Source: Pempheris klunzingeri (taxonomy: Eukaryota > Chordata > Actinopteri > Acropomatiformes > Pempheridae). From it: a stretch of DNA of 64,000 nt. The stretch lies in assembly GCF_042242105.1 (NCBI RefSeq), contig NC_092012.1, forward strand, positions 15,905,223 to 15,969,222, read 5' to 3'. Within the stretch, counting starts at the first letter, position 1. Each line of letters opens with the position of its first letter. Of the stretch, positions 25,501 to 38,900 are shown piece after piece. The notes under the pieces were generated by a model. It worked only from the letters and a program-made list of their open reading frames with translations. It had not been told where the DNA came from and did not search any database. The position numbers and the translations under genes are program-made.

Positions 25501-28500
25501 TCCAGTGGTTCTTATGTAAGTGGTGTTGTTAAGTCGTTGTATGCATGTATCACACATTGAACAGTAATAAAACCTGTCCTTCCGACCCATGAGAGATTGA
25601 CTCTTGTCACACTGTTGTTTTAAAATGCAGTCAGACATCATTAAAGTGCAATGCTGCCTCTACAGCCCACAAACATTACAACAATACTCCACTCAAGAGT
25701 GTTGACATCTCACTGGCCTTAAAGGCTTTTTGGAACTCTGTGTCTATATGAAAATTAATATATGAAATGTTTATAAATGTCAGTTTATATGGCCATATAG
25801 TGTTTCCATCAGTCCTGAGTATAACTGCTTTGCCTGGTGAGCTGTGCAGCTCTAGACGACATATCAGGAAACCCATCATGCACAAAGCAGTCACTGCCAT
25901 TACGTCTTAGCATTAGAGACGGTACATTAGAGCATTTGAACTGCTAATGCGTGTTAAGTGATTTACCACACAGGAAATATGAGGGCAAATGAAGATCCAG
26001 TTACGGTCTGGAATCTGTCATTGATCCTGCCCTGTTCCCTAAATACAATCTATACTTCAACCCAAAAACAACGAGCCATGATACAAACTGGGAAAACATT
26101 GATGGTAAATGTTTTAACGCAGCGGAACCAGCTGTTAAAGGACTCAGGTAATAGCTAAAACAGTCTTAGGGGAGTTCGGAGACTTACTTTAAGGCCTTGT
26201 AAAACATACTCTCAGGGAGCTCTGCTAGCTTGTTGTGCTGGAGGTCTAGGGCTTCCAGAGGGACGTGGTCAAGTAGGTCAGGCACTCTCTGCAAACGATT
26301 GTTCCCTGCCAGCAGCTTTCTCAAACTCAAGCTGTTGAGCAGTCTGTTGGAGGCCAGAAGAGACGTTAAAGAGCCAGATTAGGACTAAAAAAAAAAAAAA
26401 GAACAGATCAACAAAAAGGCAAAGAACCAAAGAACATCGCCTCCCTGTGCAGACTTGACTACTTTGGAAGCTAGAAGGGGGTGGGGGTGTGGAGGGAGAT
26501 GTGTCAGTAATGGCAACCCATGCTAACTAATCCATCAATGACCTTTTCGGCTTGGCTGCCGAAAACAGACCAGCACAGCAGCTTTTTATTCTCCCATCAC
26601 AGAAGCCCTAAGTGAGCACAGTGGATAGAGTAATATTATCTCCTTTGCAAAAGCTTTTCTGATGTCTCATTCAAATGCAAAAGCCTGTGCCGAGTGTTAA
26701 GGGCTAGCAGTGAATGAAGGCAACTCTGAGCCGAGCACTATGTGTAGGATGGCCACATTTTACAGTTGCAGCCAGACGACAGATATTGTCATACAGAAAG
26801 AGACCGATAGCAGCTGTTTTTTGTGCCTCGTTCTTTCCATGGATTCAAAACCAACGCAAATCCTTAAAATGGAAATTATGAAAGGCAGTTTGGCAAATAC
26901 AGTGAGCAGTTAAAAAGCATGACCATGTGTAATGTGACACCTGATCTGCTAATTCTGGACAGGGAAGCCATGTGTTTATTACATAAGGCCGGCTACATTC
27001 AAATTATGCAACAAAAAAAGATAACGTTTCAGCTGAAAAGGTTCAGGATTAAGCGACGGAATAATGTCAGTAACCTGGAAGGAAGCTCAGACAGGAGGTT
27101 GTGCGTGACGTCCAGCATCTCAATTTTTCTGCAGTCACACACCCAGTCCGGAAGATACTCCAAAAGGTTCCTGTCTCAACACACACACAGTCACACACAT
27201 AGAAAGACACATACACACATACACTCAATCTGAGTAGAGTTGACATTTTACTTCTAATAGTATGAGTAAATAGTTTTGAAATCGTAGTAAACAGGAGGCA
27301 AAACCACCATCTTACAGGCTTATTTAAGAAAACTAGATTAGAAAAAGGACATTTTGCAGATTTTTCTTATACTGGAAGGTTTTTTTTCAAATTCTTAAAT
27401 ATTTCACTGGTGCAGTCGGAAAGGCAGACAGTAACAGTAAATAGTAAATCTATCTTAGCATATATTGCATATAGTTTTTGAGTTGTCATTTGTCCTTGGG
27501 TATTTTGACAAATAACAGATGAAAAGTCAAAACTGTGGACTGGAATTTTTGTGGAATCTGAGAAAACCCTTCGTACACACTGCAGAAAAAAATGAGGTGT
27601 ATAGAGAAGACTGTGATGAGAACAGAAGAAAAATAAATCGTTTAATCAGGAGACCTGATGCAGTTTCTAAACTATAAATACTGTGAAACATCATGATGTA
27701 GATTCCACAGAATATCTGCTTTAAGGTTGTTGGGTACTGATTATCCACCTCCATCAAGCACTGTGCTCAACTAGATAAATGAGTATTAAAATAAAGATAC
27801 TATTTTTAGACTTCAGAGCTGCTGTTCAAAAATCTGTGAGGACAGAGGCCACTTTTTATTCCTATCCAGAACTCACTGTGATAGGTCCATCTGTGTCAGC
27901 TGGTTAGGGACTGGATATATGTTGACTGTTGTAAGGCCTGTGGGCAGATAAAAGGAGCAATCAGCGGCTAAACATCTGGGCCGTTAATATGTGTGCTCAT
28001 AAGATGCATGCATCACGAGGGAGGAAGGCCTGAACATACAGACAAACAGCCAGTGAGGCAATAATAGCAGCGAGTTGACGCTGTATGTTTGACTCACGGT
28101 TGCTGCTGGCATGAAGCATGCGCAGAGTGAAACCGCTAAGTGTGAGTGTCCCCAGTTGGTTGCGCTGGCAGTGCAGAGTCTCCAAGTTGCAGACGGAGCT
28201 CAGGTCCAGTGAGTCTAAGCAGTTGTCCCGTAAGTCCAGCTGGGTCAACTGGCTCATAGCCTCATGAGTCTCACTTTTCACCCAGTGCAGCCCATTCAAT
28301 CTGCATTTAACAGAGTGCAAGAGATGAACTATCACTGGTTATTCCTGCTGGAGCAGAGGAGAGATTCTTGGATGAAGCATTAAGTTGACATAAAAAAAAA
28401 AAATACTGGAGAAATTCTGATATGTCATGCTTGCTAAAATTAGACAAAAATAGTATTAGTTGTTATAATTCTCCAGCAGTGGCTATTTTCTCTTACAGTG

Positions 28501-31500
28501 ACAGATCATCTGCACACACAACATCACAACTATTGTGGAATATAGAAAGAAATAACCTTTGGCCTTAATAGAGCAATAACACGGTAATTTCCTTAAGCTG
28601 TTGAAAAATACCGACAAGGGCATGTGGAAAGTAATATTGTAGCACTCTTTTAGGTCAATCCGTGAGAATATAAAAATGAAGAATGAAACACATTTTAGAC
28701 AAGTTGCAATCGTCAATCATCAGGTGTCATTAAAAATCTAATACTGCCATTCAAGATATTCTGTTTGTTGGATTACATACTGGGACCACTCCATTGCCTC
28801 TCTCTTTGTTTCACTGCGGACAACTTCTATTAGCTTTGTCCACCTATGTTTAGTTATTCTACTTTTCAAAACAACCCCCAGGTTGACAACAAAAAGTAGA
28901 GAAATTCTGAGATAAAGACGGTCAGGTAAGGCACTATGCTGAGATCAGACTCTCTCTGATCCCCTCTATCCTGTTAATAAACAACATCTTCTCTTTTATG
29001 AGAGCTGCCAGCCTGCTAATCCACCACAGATGCACCTTGCCCTCATGTATATAGTCAGCCATTGCCAAACAGAAACTTCAATCTCAGGGTTGAATTATTA
29101 GCTGGCTGTGGGTGGAGCAGTGTGTTACTGGTTTGATCCTCAGACTGGTACTGGAAAAATCAATGTGTAGAGTTTACCCATCCCTCATTACCCACCACGG
29201 AACTCCCCTTGAACTAGACACTTAGCTCCCAACTGTTCTTGTGGAGCTGCTAAGAGGCCAACAAATATGCATGACTGTAGTTCCAGGCAGCTCCCAGGAG
29301 TAAATGGAGGTGTGAAACAGGGCAGCACAGAAAGAAAATATCTGTACTCAGCAAACTTTGCATCTATAAATAAATGTTTAATAAAAAGTTCAGAGGAGTG
29401 ACGAGGAAAGGAGGAATGGCTGAAGCTCAGACTGTTGTTTGTGTGGGGACATTTGTCTTTCAATGCCAGAGGAAAAAAGAAACTTTAGACGTAGATTGCA
29501 GAGCGGGAATATTCACCATCTGCCTTTATATTCACTGAATGATCAACAGTGTTTAGGCGGTCCCTTTACATTACATATTACATTTAACTTATTGATCCAA
29601 CAGAGGAAGAGAGGGAAGAGACTAAAAGTGTGTCCAGATTTGCATATTAATGTACTGCCTTCTACATAGTCAATCAGTATATTCTGCATTACACCAGCTA
29701 AATGAAGTATTACTGGCAGACTTTTAATACTGAACCATACTCAAGCAATAAGTCTTCGGTCCATAAATTGTTTTACATATCTAAATCAACATGGCCTCTT
29801 CCACTCAATGTAGTACTTTCCAGTATCACTTTAAGGTCAATTAAAATACTTGAGTATTTTAGTGTTTTCCCTCAGTACATTATATATGTGACCTTGAGAC
29901 TACGTTTTTCCTCTTGACTGTACCACAACACCCTGGGTCGTGCTTCACATTCACTCGGCATCACTCTTAATTACTATATGCAAACATGCCTCTCATCAGG
30001 TACAATGTGGTGCTGGAACAGTCTGCCTCACAGTCCGCCACTGGACAGTCTGCAGAGACGCAATGCATTTTGGGGTGGTTGAGTATATCCAGCAGGCTCA
30101 CCATGCACGCTCAGAAATTCTTGCTTAAGCAGCATACATCCAGGGATTTTTCTCGCATGCACAAAATCCAGATACTATGCAGCTGGAATGCACTGCCTAC
30201 TCAATTTGATATCATACTTAGTGTGAATAGTACATTAGAATGTGATTTTAAACAGAAGCCTAAAGCAGAGGCTGGGTATATTCTCTGACTGGCCTCTTAC
30301 CGGAGGTCGATGTTTTTCAGGTGGCTCATCCTGGCCAGAGTACACAACTCAAGACTCTCCACTCTGTTCCCAGCCATGGCCAGCTTGTCAACTCCACTCA
30401 GTCTCTCCAGCACAGCAGGGATGTTACAGAAGTTGTTGAAGGAGAGACCAAGGCTGTTGAGCTGGGACAGGCCACCCAGCTCTTCAGGCAGGGAGCTAAG
30501 GTGGTTTCCATCCAAAGACAGCGTCTGCAGGCTGCAAGATGCAGAGGAGGAAGCAGTCATGTTTCGCTTTCTTTTACTTAACAGAGTCAAAATATCTGCT
30601 TGTGTCCATTTGTAGTTACAGTGGGGCAAAAAAGTATTTAGTCAGCCACCAATTGTGCAAGTTCTCCCACTTAAAAAGATGAGAGAGGCCTGTAATTTTC
30701 ATCATAGGTATACCTCATCTATAAGAGACAAAATGAGAAAAAAAAAATCCAGAAAATCACATTGTCTGATTTTTTTTTTCCCCAACTTTATTTATAGAAC
30801 ATTTTGAACATTTTAGACAGACAGTGTGATGCACAGCACAAGAAACAAAAATACAGAATAAACATGGATTGGCACATCTGACTACATTGTCTGATTTTTA
30901 AAGAATTTATTTGCAAATTATGGTGGAAAATAAGTATTTGGTCAATAACAAAAGTTCATCTCAATACTTTGTTATATACCCTTTGTTGGCAATGACAGAG
31001 GTCAAATGTTTTCTGTAAGTCTTCACAAGGTTTTCACACACTGTTGCTGGTATTTTGGCCCATTCCTCCATGCAGATCTCCTCTAGAGCAGTGATGTTTT
31101 GGGGCTGTCGCTGGGCAACACGGACTTTCAACTCCCTCCAAAGATTTTCTATGGGGTTGAGATCTGGAGACTGGCTAGGCCACTCCAGGACCTTGAAATG
31201 CTTCTTACGAAGCCACTCCTCGTTGCCCAGGCGGTGTGTTTGGGATCATTGTCATGCTGAAAGACCCAGCCACGTTTCATCTTCAATGCCCTTGCTGATG
31301 GAAGGAGGTTTTCACTCAAAATCTCACGATACATGGCCCCATTCATTCTTTCCTTTACACGGATCAGTCGTCCTGGTCCCTTTGCAGAAAAACAGCCCCA
31401 AACCATGATGTTTCCACCCCCATGCTTCACAGTAGGTATGGTGTTCTTTGGATGCAACTCAGCATTCTTTCTCCTCCCAACACGACAAGTTGAGTTTTTA

Positions 31501-33524
31501 CCAAAATGTTCTATTTTGGTTTCATCTGACCATATGACATTCTCCCAATCCTCTTCTGGATCATCCAAATGCTCTCTAGCAAACTTCAGACTGGCCTGGA
31601 CATGTACTGGCTTAAGCAGGGGGACACGTCTGGCACTGCAGGATTTGAGTCCCTGGCGGCGTAGCGTGTTACTGATGGTAGCCTTTGTTACTTTGGTCCC
31701 AGCTCTCTGCAGGTCATTCACTAGGTCCCCCCGTGTGGTTCTGGGATTTTTGCTCACCGTTCTTGTGATCATTTTGACCCCACGGGGTGAGATCTTGCGT
31801 GGAGCCCCAGAACGAGAGAGATTATCAGTGGTCTTGTATGTCTTCCATTTTCAGGTCTACAATTTTTTTTCTGGTGTCCTTTGACAGCTCTTTGGTCTTG
31901 GCCATAGTGGAGTTTGGAGTGTGACTGTTTGAGGTTGTGGACAGGTGTCTTTTATACTGATAACGAGTTCAAACAGGTGCCATTAATACAGGTAACGAGT
32001 GGAGGACAGAGGAGCCTCTTAAAGAAGAAGTTACAGGTCTGTGAGAGCCAGAAATCTTGCTTGTTTGTAGGTGACCAAATACTTATTTTACCGAGGAATT
32101 TACCAATTAATTCATTAAAAATCCTACAATGTGATTTCCTGGATTCTTTCCCCGCATTCTGTCTCTCATAGTTGAAGTGTACCTATGATGAAAATTACAG
32201 GCCTCTCTCATCTTTTTAAGTGGGAGAACTTGCACAATTGGTGGCTGACTAAATACTTTTTTGCCCCACTGTATATAGTCATTGTTTACTGAGCAGCATC
32301 CTACATTAAGCAGGTCTACAGGATGAAAAGCGACTGATTTAGTTCTCTGAACTAATCTGATTGCATAACAAAATATTTTAACTTTTTTCACTGACTCCAT
32401 TAAAGGATAACTGCAGTATTTTTAAGCCTGAGCCCTACTTTGACATATTTTGAGTTCAAAATGACTAGTAGGTACAAAAACTCTTGGAAGTGTTCCAGTA
32501 GATCATCTGCATATCCACTAAAAGTTGTTTTTTGTTGCCACAGACAGGCTCAGATTGTTATTCAAAGTCTCTGACAGCATTGTGGAAAGGCTCACTACAG
32601 GGATAGACCGTACAATCTGTTTTATTTATCCAGAAACAGCTGTTGTATTGCTTGGTTCAAAGCTACCAGACTCCATTGACAGAAACAGTGATTTTACCTC
32701 ACAGAACATGGAAGTTGCTATTGTAGTTGCTGTGACTTTGGTGTTACACGTCACAAAACAACAAAAACAAACTAAGGGACAGAGGCAGTGATAGACCAGC
32801 AACTCTGGTACTCTGAGAGGTAAAATTACAGTTTTGTCAATGGAGCCTGGTGATTTTGAAACCTGATATTACAGGAAATAAATAATTCTCTTTCTTACTT
32901 TTGATTGATTATTGATGATGTCACTCCCAGCTAAAGAAAACCACATAATGTTGTGTTTGTCTGGTTAATTTGTTTTAAATGTTATTTTCATCATTGTTTC
33001 TCCAAAGCATCCATATAAAACCTAAAAATCGACCTAAAATATCTTTGTTTCTTTGCTTTCTAAAATTATGGTTTGCACTTTACAGCCATCGTACTTATGA
33101 TATACACAGACAATTTTGAGTGGAATGACATTATTAAGAAAAAATATGTTTATTTACCAGGATTATTATGAATATTTACCTTTTGTGATTTTACATGGCA
33201 TGTGTGTGACTATATCAGTTATTTTGGGTTTTTTTAAACTCACACACACAGGTATTGTGCACTTTAAGGAGCTGCCCTTTTTTAATCTCATTGTACCCAG
33301 TACAATGACAATAAATGCTTTCTATTCTATTCTTCTATTCTATTCTATTCTATTGTTGTCTCTACTCTATTACTTGCTATATTTTTTTATGTAATGATAA
33401 AATTACATATCTACCTCGTGCAGTTAATCTTAAGAACTTTGTGTGTACTGTTTGCTCATGTATATCCCGATGTACATGAGTACACATGTAGTGTGTGTAA
33501 TGTATGTATGTATGTATGTGTCTG

Positions 33525-33556
<32 letters not shown>

Positions 33557-36148
33557 TTTACTGTGTCACACCTTTGAAGGTTGCCTATCTGGACGGGTAC
33601 GGTGTGGAGACTGTTACAGGAGAGGTTGAGTTCAGTCAGCGTGAGGATCTCACACACACATTCAGGGAACACACCCAGACGGTTGTGAGATAAGTTCAGG
33701 CTCTTCAGCTGAGAAAACCTAAAGAGAGCACAGAATGGAGGACCAAAGAAAAAAGTTACCTTTTTTGTTTTCCTTACCATATTTATTATGACATTTGTCC
33801 AACTGATTAGCAAAAATCTAATGATAATAGACGTGTTAAAGTGAGTAACCACCAATCTGATGTACCATGAGGTGTCTCCATCTCACTCTGTTCCAGTAAA
33901 GGAGAATAGGTCAATAAATGTACATACAAGAAACGCAGAGTGTTTGTATTCCTTTTATCAAACGGGCTTCAGAAGCTGCCGTAAACTAAAAGGGGCATAC
34001 GTTGGCTTTTGTTTGCTATCACTTTCATATGGGTAAAAGAAGGTGACTGGTCACGCACACTGTAATGTTGAGAAAGAACAGTGAAAATACAGAAAGATTC
34101 ATTGAGACAGGCGTGCACCTCCACATCAGCTGACCTGCTACTGTGGCCCACATCACAACTGCAGAGTTATTTGTTGTGCCTCAGGAGAATGCAAAGACAA
34201 GGTACATGAATAAAAAAAAAAGATATATGGTAAACGAACAGCTGAGGCTGAATCAGTTCAAATGCAGGGTGAACACTGTGGAAATTAGATACTGAGTTTT
34301 CTGCCGTGCTTCAGGCTCGCACCATGCTATTTAGACGACTTAAAAAGCAGCTTGAAAAAGTCAGTGAGTGGCACAGCAGGCTAAAAGGGACAGTGTTCAC
34401 ATAGAAAAAGTATTCATATCACCGCCGCTGGTGCCTGAGTATTACCAGTGTATGATAATGTATGATATTACTGGATTTAATTAGACCAGTCATACATTGT
34501 CTCCTACATTTGATGAAAATTGTTTGAAGTACTCTACTGATGTGTAAAATGTGTTGTCACCTCCAAAGGTCTCAGCTGGTTGTTTCAAATAGAAATACAT
34601 CCTAAGCACTAATTCTGAAATGTGTGTGTGTGTGTGTGTGCGTGTGTGTGCACATTTGTAACACACGTCCAAGAGACAGGGCTGTGATGAATGAAACTGC
34701 ACTGTGTGGCTGCACAGTCAGATCTTCCACATTAACTCTACCTTCCTCCTATTCCCCCAGGTGCTGTGAGCAGTGGAGGTGGCCAGCATGATTCACAACA
34801 CTGGTCAGAGTACAGACCATTTCTTTTTATCTGTGCATCCTATTTCTGAACATATAAAAGGGAGGGAGCATCTGAAAGGGAGGGGTACCAGACAGTAAAG
34901 TACACCCTCTTAGTAAGTAGCAGAATAGGCGCTTGTACTATGATGTGATGCATTGGTTAATAACATTGTGCACAAAGACAACCAATAATACTGGAGGTGT
35001 ACAACCTCCACCAGACTAGAGGGATGCAGAAGATAAACACTTAATAGCGTTGCTTCTATGATAAATCCAGCTTCCTAGAAAGCTCAGGTTCTAACTAAAT
35101 CCCTGTCATGTTTCATAGATGACACACAGATTGAACCTAGTGTGTTTCCAGACATCTGGCATTAATGACTTTGGACCATTAGGTGTGTGATGAGCAAGAG
35201 ATGCAACACATTACATGCTTACATGGAGAGCATAACAAAAATCATGCCACGATGTGACTGTGAGACAGCTGAGTCGCTGTCCTCTTCGTTTTGTGTGCTT
35301 TAGGGCGGGATTACCTTGTGGCACAGCCAATCAGAGGTGGATCATGCCAAATCATAACTACTCAGTGGCCTTTGGGGAATGAGCATCACTTCTGGTTTCA
35401 AAACCAAGATGGCGACAGCAAAACCACTGGGTTCTAATTGTGGAAGGCTGATGTGAGCAACATGCTGCGAACTCAGCTGCAAGATGCAAAAGCAAATATG
35501 CAGGGGCTTAAGAACAGAGGTCTGGATAAATGATTGTTGGAAAACAAAGGATAACAAAGTGCTGTTTAACTGAGTAGCACCAATAGTTACCAAATGCTTT
35601 GTGTCATTAATCAGCTACTTCAAAGAGGAACTTCCTTCTTCCCACAACAATAAACAAGTGAGGACCACTGCTGAGCTCTGCCCATGCAAAGTTTAGCTCC
35701 TTCCAGACATGCACCTCTTTAAATAAACGTGACAGCAATTTAACAAATCTGTGTGAACTGAATTCTGTCAGATTAATGTACACATGTACATGTAATGTAC
35801 ATTAATGTTGACAAATGAACTATGAAACACAGTGAATGACCTGAGACTGGAGCACTACATTGTAGCACCAAAAAATAAACTCTCTGTTGCTCTAAAATAT
35901 ATTCCAGTGAAGTTTTCACAAGGGGGGTGATCCCGGTCAATCCCATCAGTCTGCTTGTAAATGTTTCAGGTAAAGGATGTGTGATTACCTGGGGAGGTTG
36001 AGCAGGCCCCCAGGCCCCTGAAGGCTCATAAAGTTGTGTCGCAGGTTGAGGTGGGTGATATCCTGACTGTAAAATAGATATTCAGGCACTGCTTCCAGAC
36101 TGTAGCAGGACAGGTCCACCAGGCTGACTGTCTGAGACACCACCTATA

Positions 36149-36194
<46 letters not shown>

Positions 36195-38849
36195 TTGGAA
36201 AAGAAAATGAAGAGCTCTGAGTAAGTACTTCTATTTTCTGTTTGATGTGTCAGCATCACATCTTCCATATCACAACATGTAACTCATTACAAACTTGTGA
36301 CTGTGTCAACTTCTACTGAGTGCAGGCAAAGCAAATCATAATCACAAGGAAATCTGTCTAGTAGCTGTACCATATATTTTTGAAGTTTCTGAAATAGCAC
36401 ATATTTTCTGAAATGGTGCAACTACATAGAGAAATTTCTAAATCTGAGAGCCATTCCAGCTCACAATAGCCAACACTTGCTGCTTTATTCAAACTCTAAC
36501 TATTAGGAATTCTATCAATACAGGCATCTGCCTTTTCTCCTTAAAGTAAATGGGTTTAACCTTTCAGTTAATAGCTTGATAGCTTTACAAAATAGGGCTA
36601 AAACTCAATTTAAAGACTCCTTTCACTCTTGGGCATCCACCTGATTATGTGGTGACCAGCCTCAAATACACCCAACAGAAGACTCCTCTATTTAAAGACT
36701 TATTTCCTTAAGTGAGTTGGGGCAATGGACAGTGGAAGCAACTACATTGGCCTAAGATTATGCAAGCAGCCAGCTGCATTGCTAAGACATTACTTGAGAT
36801 AGACAATGCCCCAGTTTCCAGTTCAATGAAGTTTATCTTCCAGGGAAACACAGTCGTCATGGACTAAGACAGTAATAGAGTAACTGCTTAATTTGAGCCA
36901 GTTACAGTCAGACCTTAGCAAACGTGTACCTATTTAAATCAAGTGCAGCCTAATGTAAGAGCTTTGCAATAAGTCGTCCCCTCATGATGGAATATGTAGT
37001 CTTTCTTGAACCTGTTTTAGAGAGCTGTGGTGGTCGTTTTGAAGGCTGCAGTTTTTGGTGCACTTCAGCTGTATTGTGTTGAGATGGAGTAACCCCTCAA
37101 GGACTTAATGCTAGACACACAAAGTCTTCACAAGCAGCAAAGCACACACTGTGTGAGTGTGTGTGCCTGCTTTAGCATGGTTAAAATCTCTCCCTGCTAT
37201 AACAGTAAAGTTACACAGTTTTGTCTCACATTTTTCTTGTACAAAATGCGGCCACACAGACACTGCATCATCTCAGAGATGATTATTTACAGGCCAGCCA
37301 TCATTGCAGGCTACCTAGAAGTGCTCGTCCAGCCCAGACTCAGGATAGTCTCCTCCATTAACCACAGGGCTGCACACTGTGCAGCAACCCAGAAAATGGG
37401 ACGGCTGCTCAGCAGAGCGTGACATAACGTCACTGCTTTTAGAGATGACAAACACAAAAACCGCTCATCTCCCACAAAACTACTCATCTGTCAGCCACTT
37501 TAAAAAAGCAACTCCTCTTTAAAAGGAGTAATTAAGTGATGTGAGAGTGGGACGATGGACGCAGACAGACGGGGAAGAATTAAAGAGGGGCAGAAAGGAA
37601 ATGGAACAGTTTTGCTGTTTTAGATTATTTGCATAGTAATTAAACATTGTGGCTGTGAAACATTGTTAGGCAATACGATAGAAGAAGAACACAAGGAAAG
37701 AAGACACTGAAAAGAGACAGCTAAATAAAACCTCACAGCATGAATGGAGGTTCACGTCAGTGCTTCTTCTGGTAACTGTGGTCCTCTCAGTCCTTAAACA
37801 ATAAGTTGCTACACATTTATTCAGTCTTTCACATATGCAATCAAATAATTTCCTCTATAGCTGAGAAACCAAAATGCTGCTTTTTCAACTTGCATAGCTG
37901 ACCATAGTGAAACACTTTTGCAACAACATTTCTGATCATTCTTGTTTGCCTAACGATGTGTATATACAGTATAACATCACAGTTTAACAGCATATAAAAA
38001 AATCCTTAATAATATGTTTATGCAACAGTTCAAAACCAGGTCATCTGGCTGCCTTTTCCCCAGGAATATCTAGTCCCATCAGGCAGATTGACATCTCCAG
38101 TCCTTTTAGGAGTCACAACTAAAAACCTGATAATGCCACTGACAGAGGCATTAACTAGATGGTGCAGTAGCTCTGCTTCCTCTGTGCAGCTTCTGACTTT
38201 TGAAAAACTGAGGAGAGTGTTCTTATTCTGGTGTCATGGTTACTGAATAATGAGTTACACAATAAATATTATTCACTGAATTAATTAACTGCACACACAA
38301 TTTCAGCTGATGTGTATTCAGGACTTTTAATGCAGTTTGAAGAACTAATAAATTGAATAAAATTGTCACTGGCAGGATATTATTGACATAATCTACGTTC
38401 CTGTATGCTGTTATCGCCAACAAATTTATTGCCCGTGTCAGCGATAGAGAACATATATTGCAAAATAGTTTTTTATTGCACAATTACATAAGACATTAGA
38501 TGACATATTTACACAGCAGTCATGAGTCACTTTTCCTTTTAAGAACATATTTGGAGAGAAACCTTTCTTTTGCAGTGGCTTTTTAAAATATATTCTTTAA
38601 TATAACATATTAAAATCTGTAAATGTTAAAAAAAATCTTTAAAAAATCTGTACAAACTGCAAATTAGCTGCAAAATGTATGTAACATTATCAGTCTAAGA
38701 ATTTAACTAATCTGGAGGAATGTAGTTCACATATTCTGACTTCCCACTAATACAAATTCTGATATGCTGCTCTATCATGTATCCCTACGCTCAATCCTAT
38801 CTGGCAAGCTCATCTTGCAAGCGCAAATGCACTGGCTGACTCCCTCTCG

Positions 38850-38900
<51 letters not shown>

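Larger units (their letters stand above)
25042..28097 (-). other. phlpp2: PHLPP2 introns 9-12
   Basis: Introns of 160 to 1146 bases between exons 9 and 13. Apart from a CA-rich stretch at 27176-27224 beside exon 11 and an oligo-A run near 26387, I see nothing but ordinary intron sequence. Confidence 0.7.
30619..32271 (-). mobile_element. Tc1/mariner-family transposon, inactive, in PHLPP2 intron 7
   Basis: The ends are inverted: CAGTGGGGCAAAAAAGTATT on the left and its complement on the right, flanked by TA on both sides (30617-30618 and 32272-32273), the Tc1 target signature. The inverted repeats run about 200 bases with mismatches. The left arm carries a foreign insertion at 30775-30883. 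Inside is a broken transposase on the minus strand. It belongs to a Tc1-like family that is abundant in fish genomes. Confidence 0.95.

Noticed and set aside
31333..31884. 183-codon plus-strand open frame
   Set aside because: It is antisense to the Tc1 transposase remnant and has no independent protein features.
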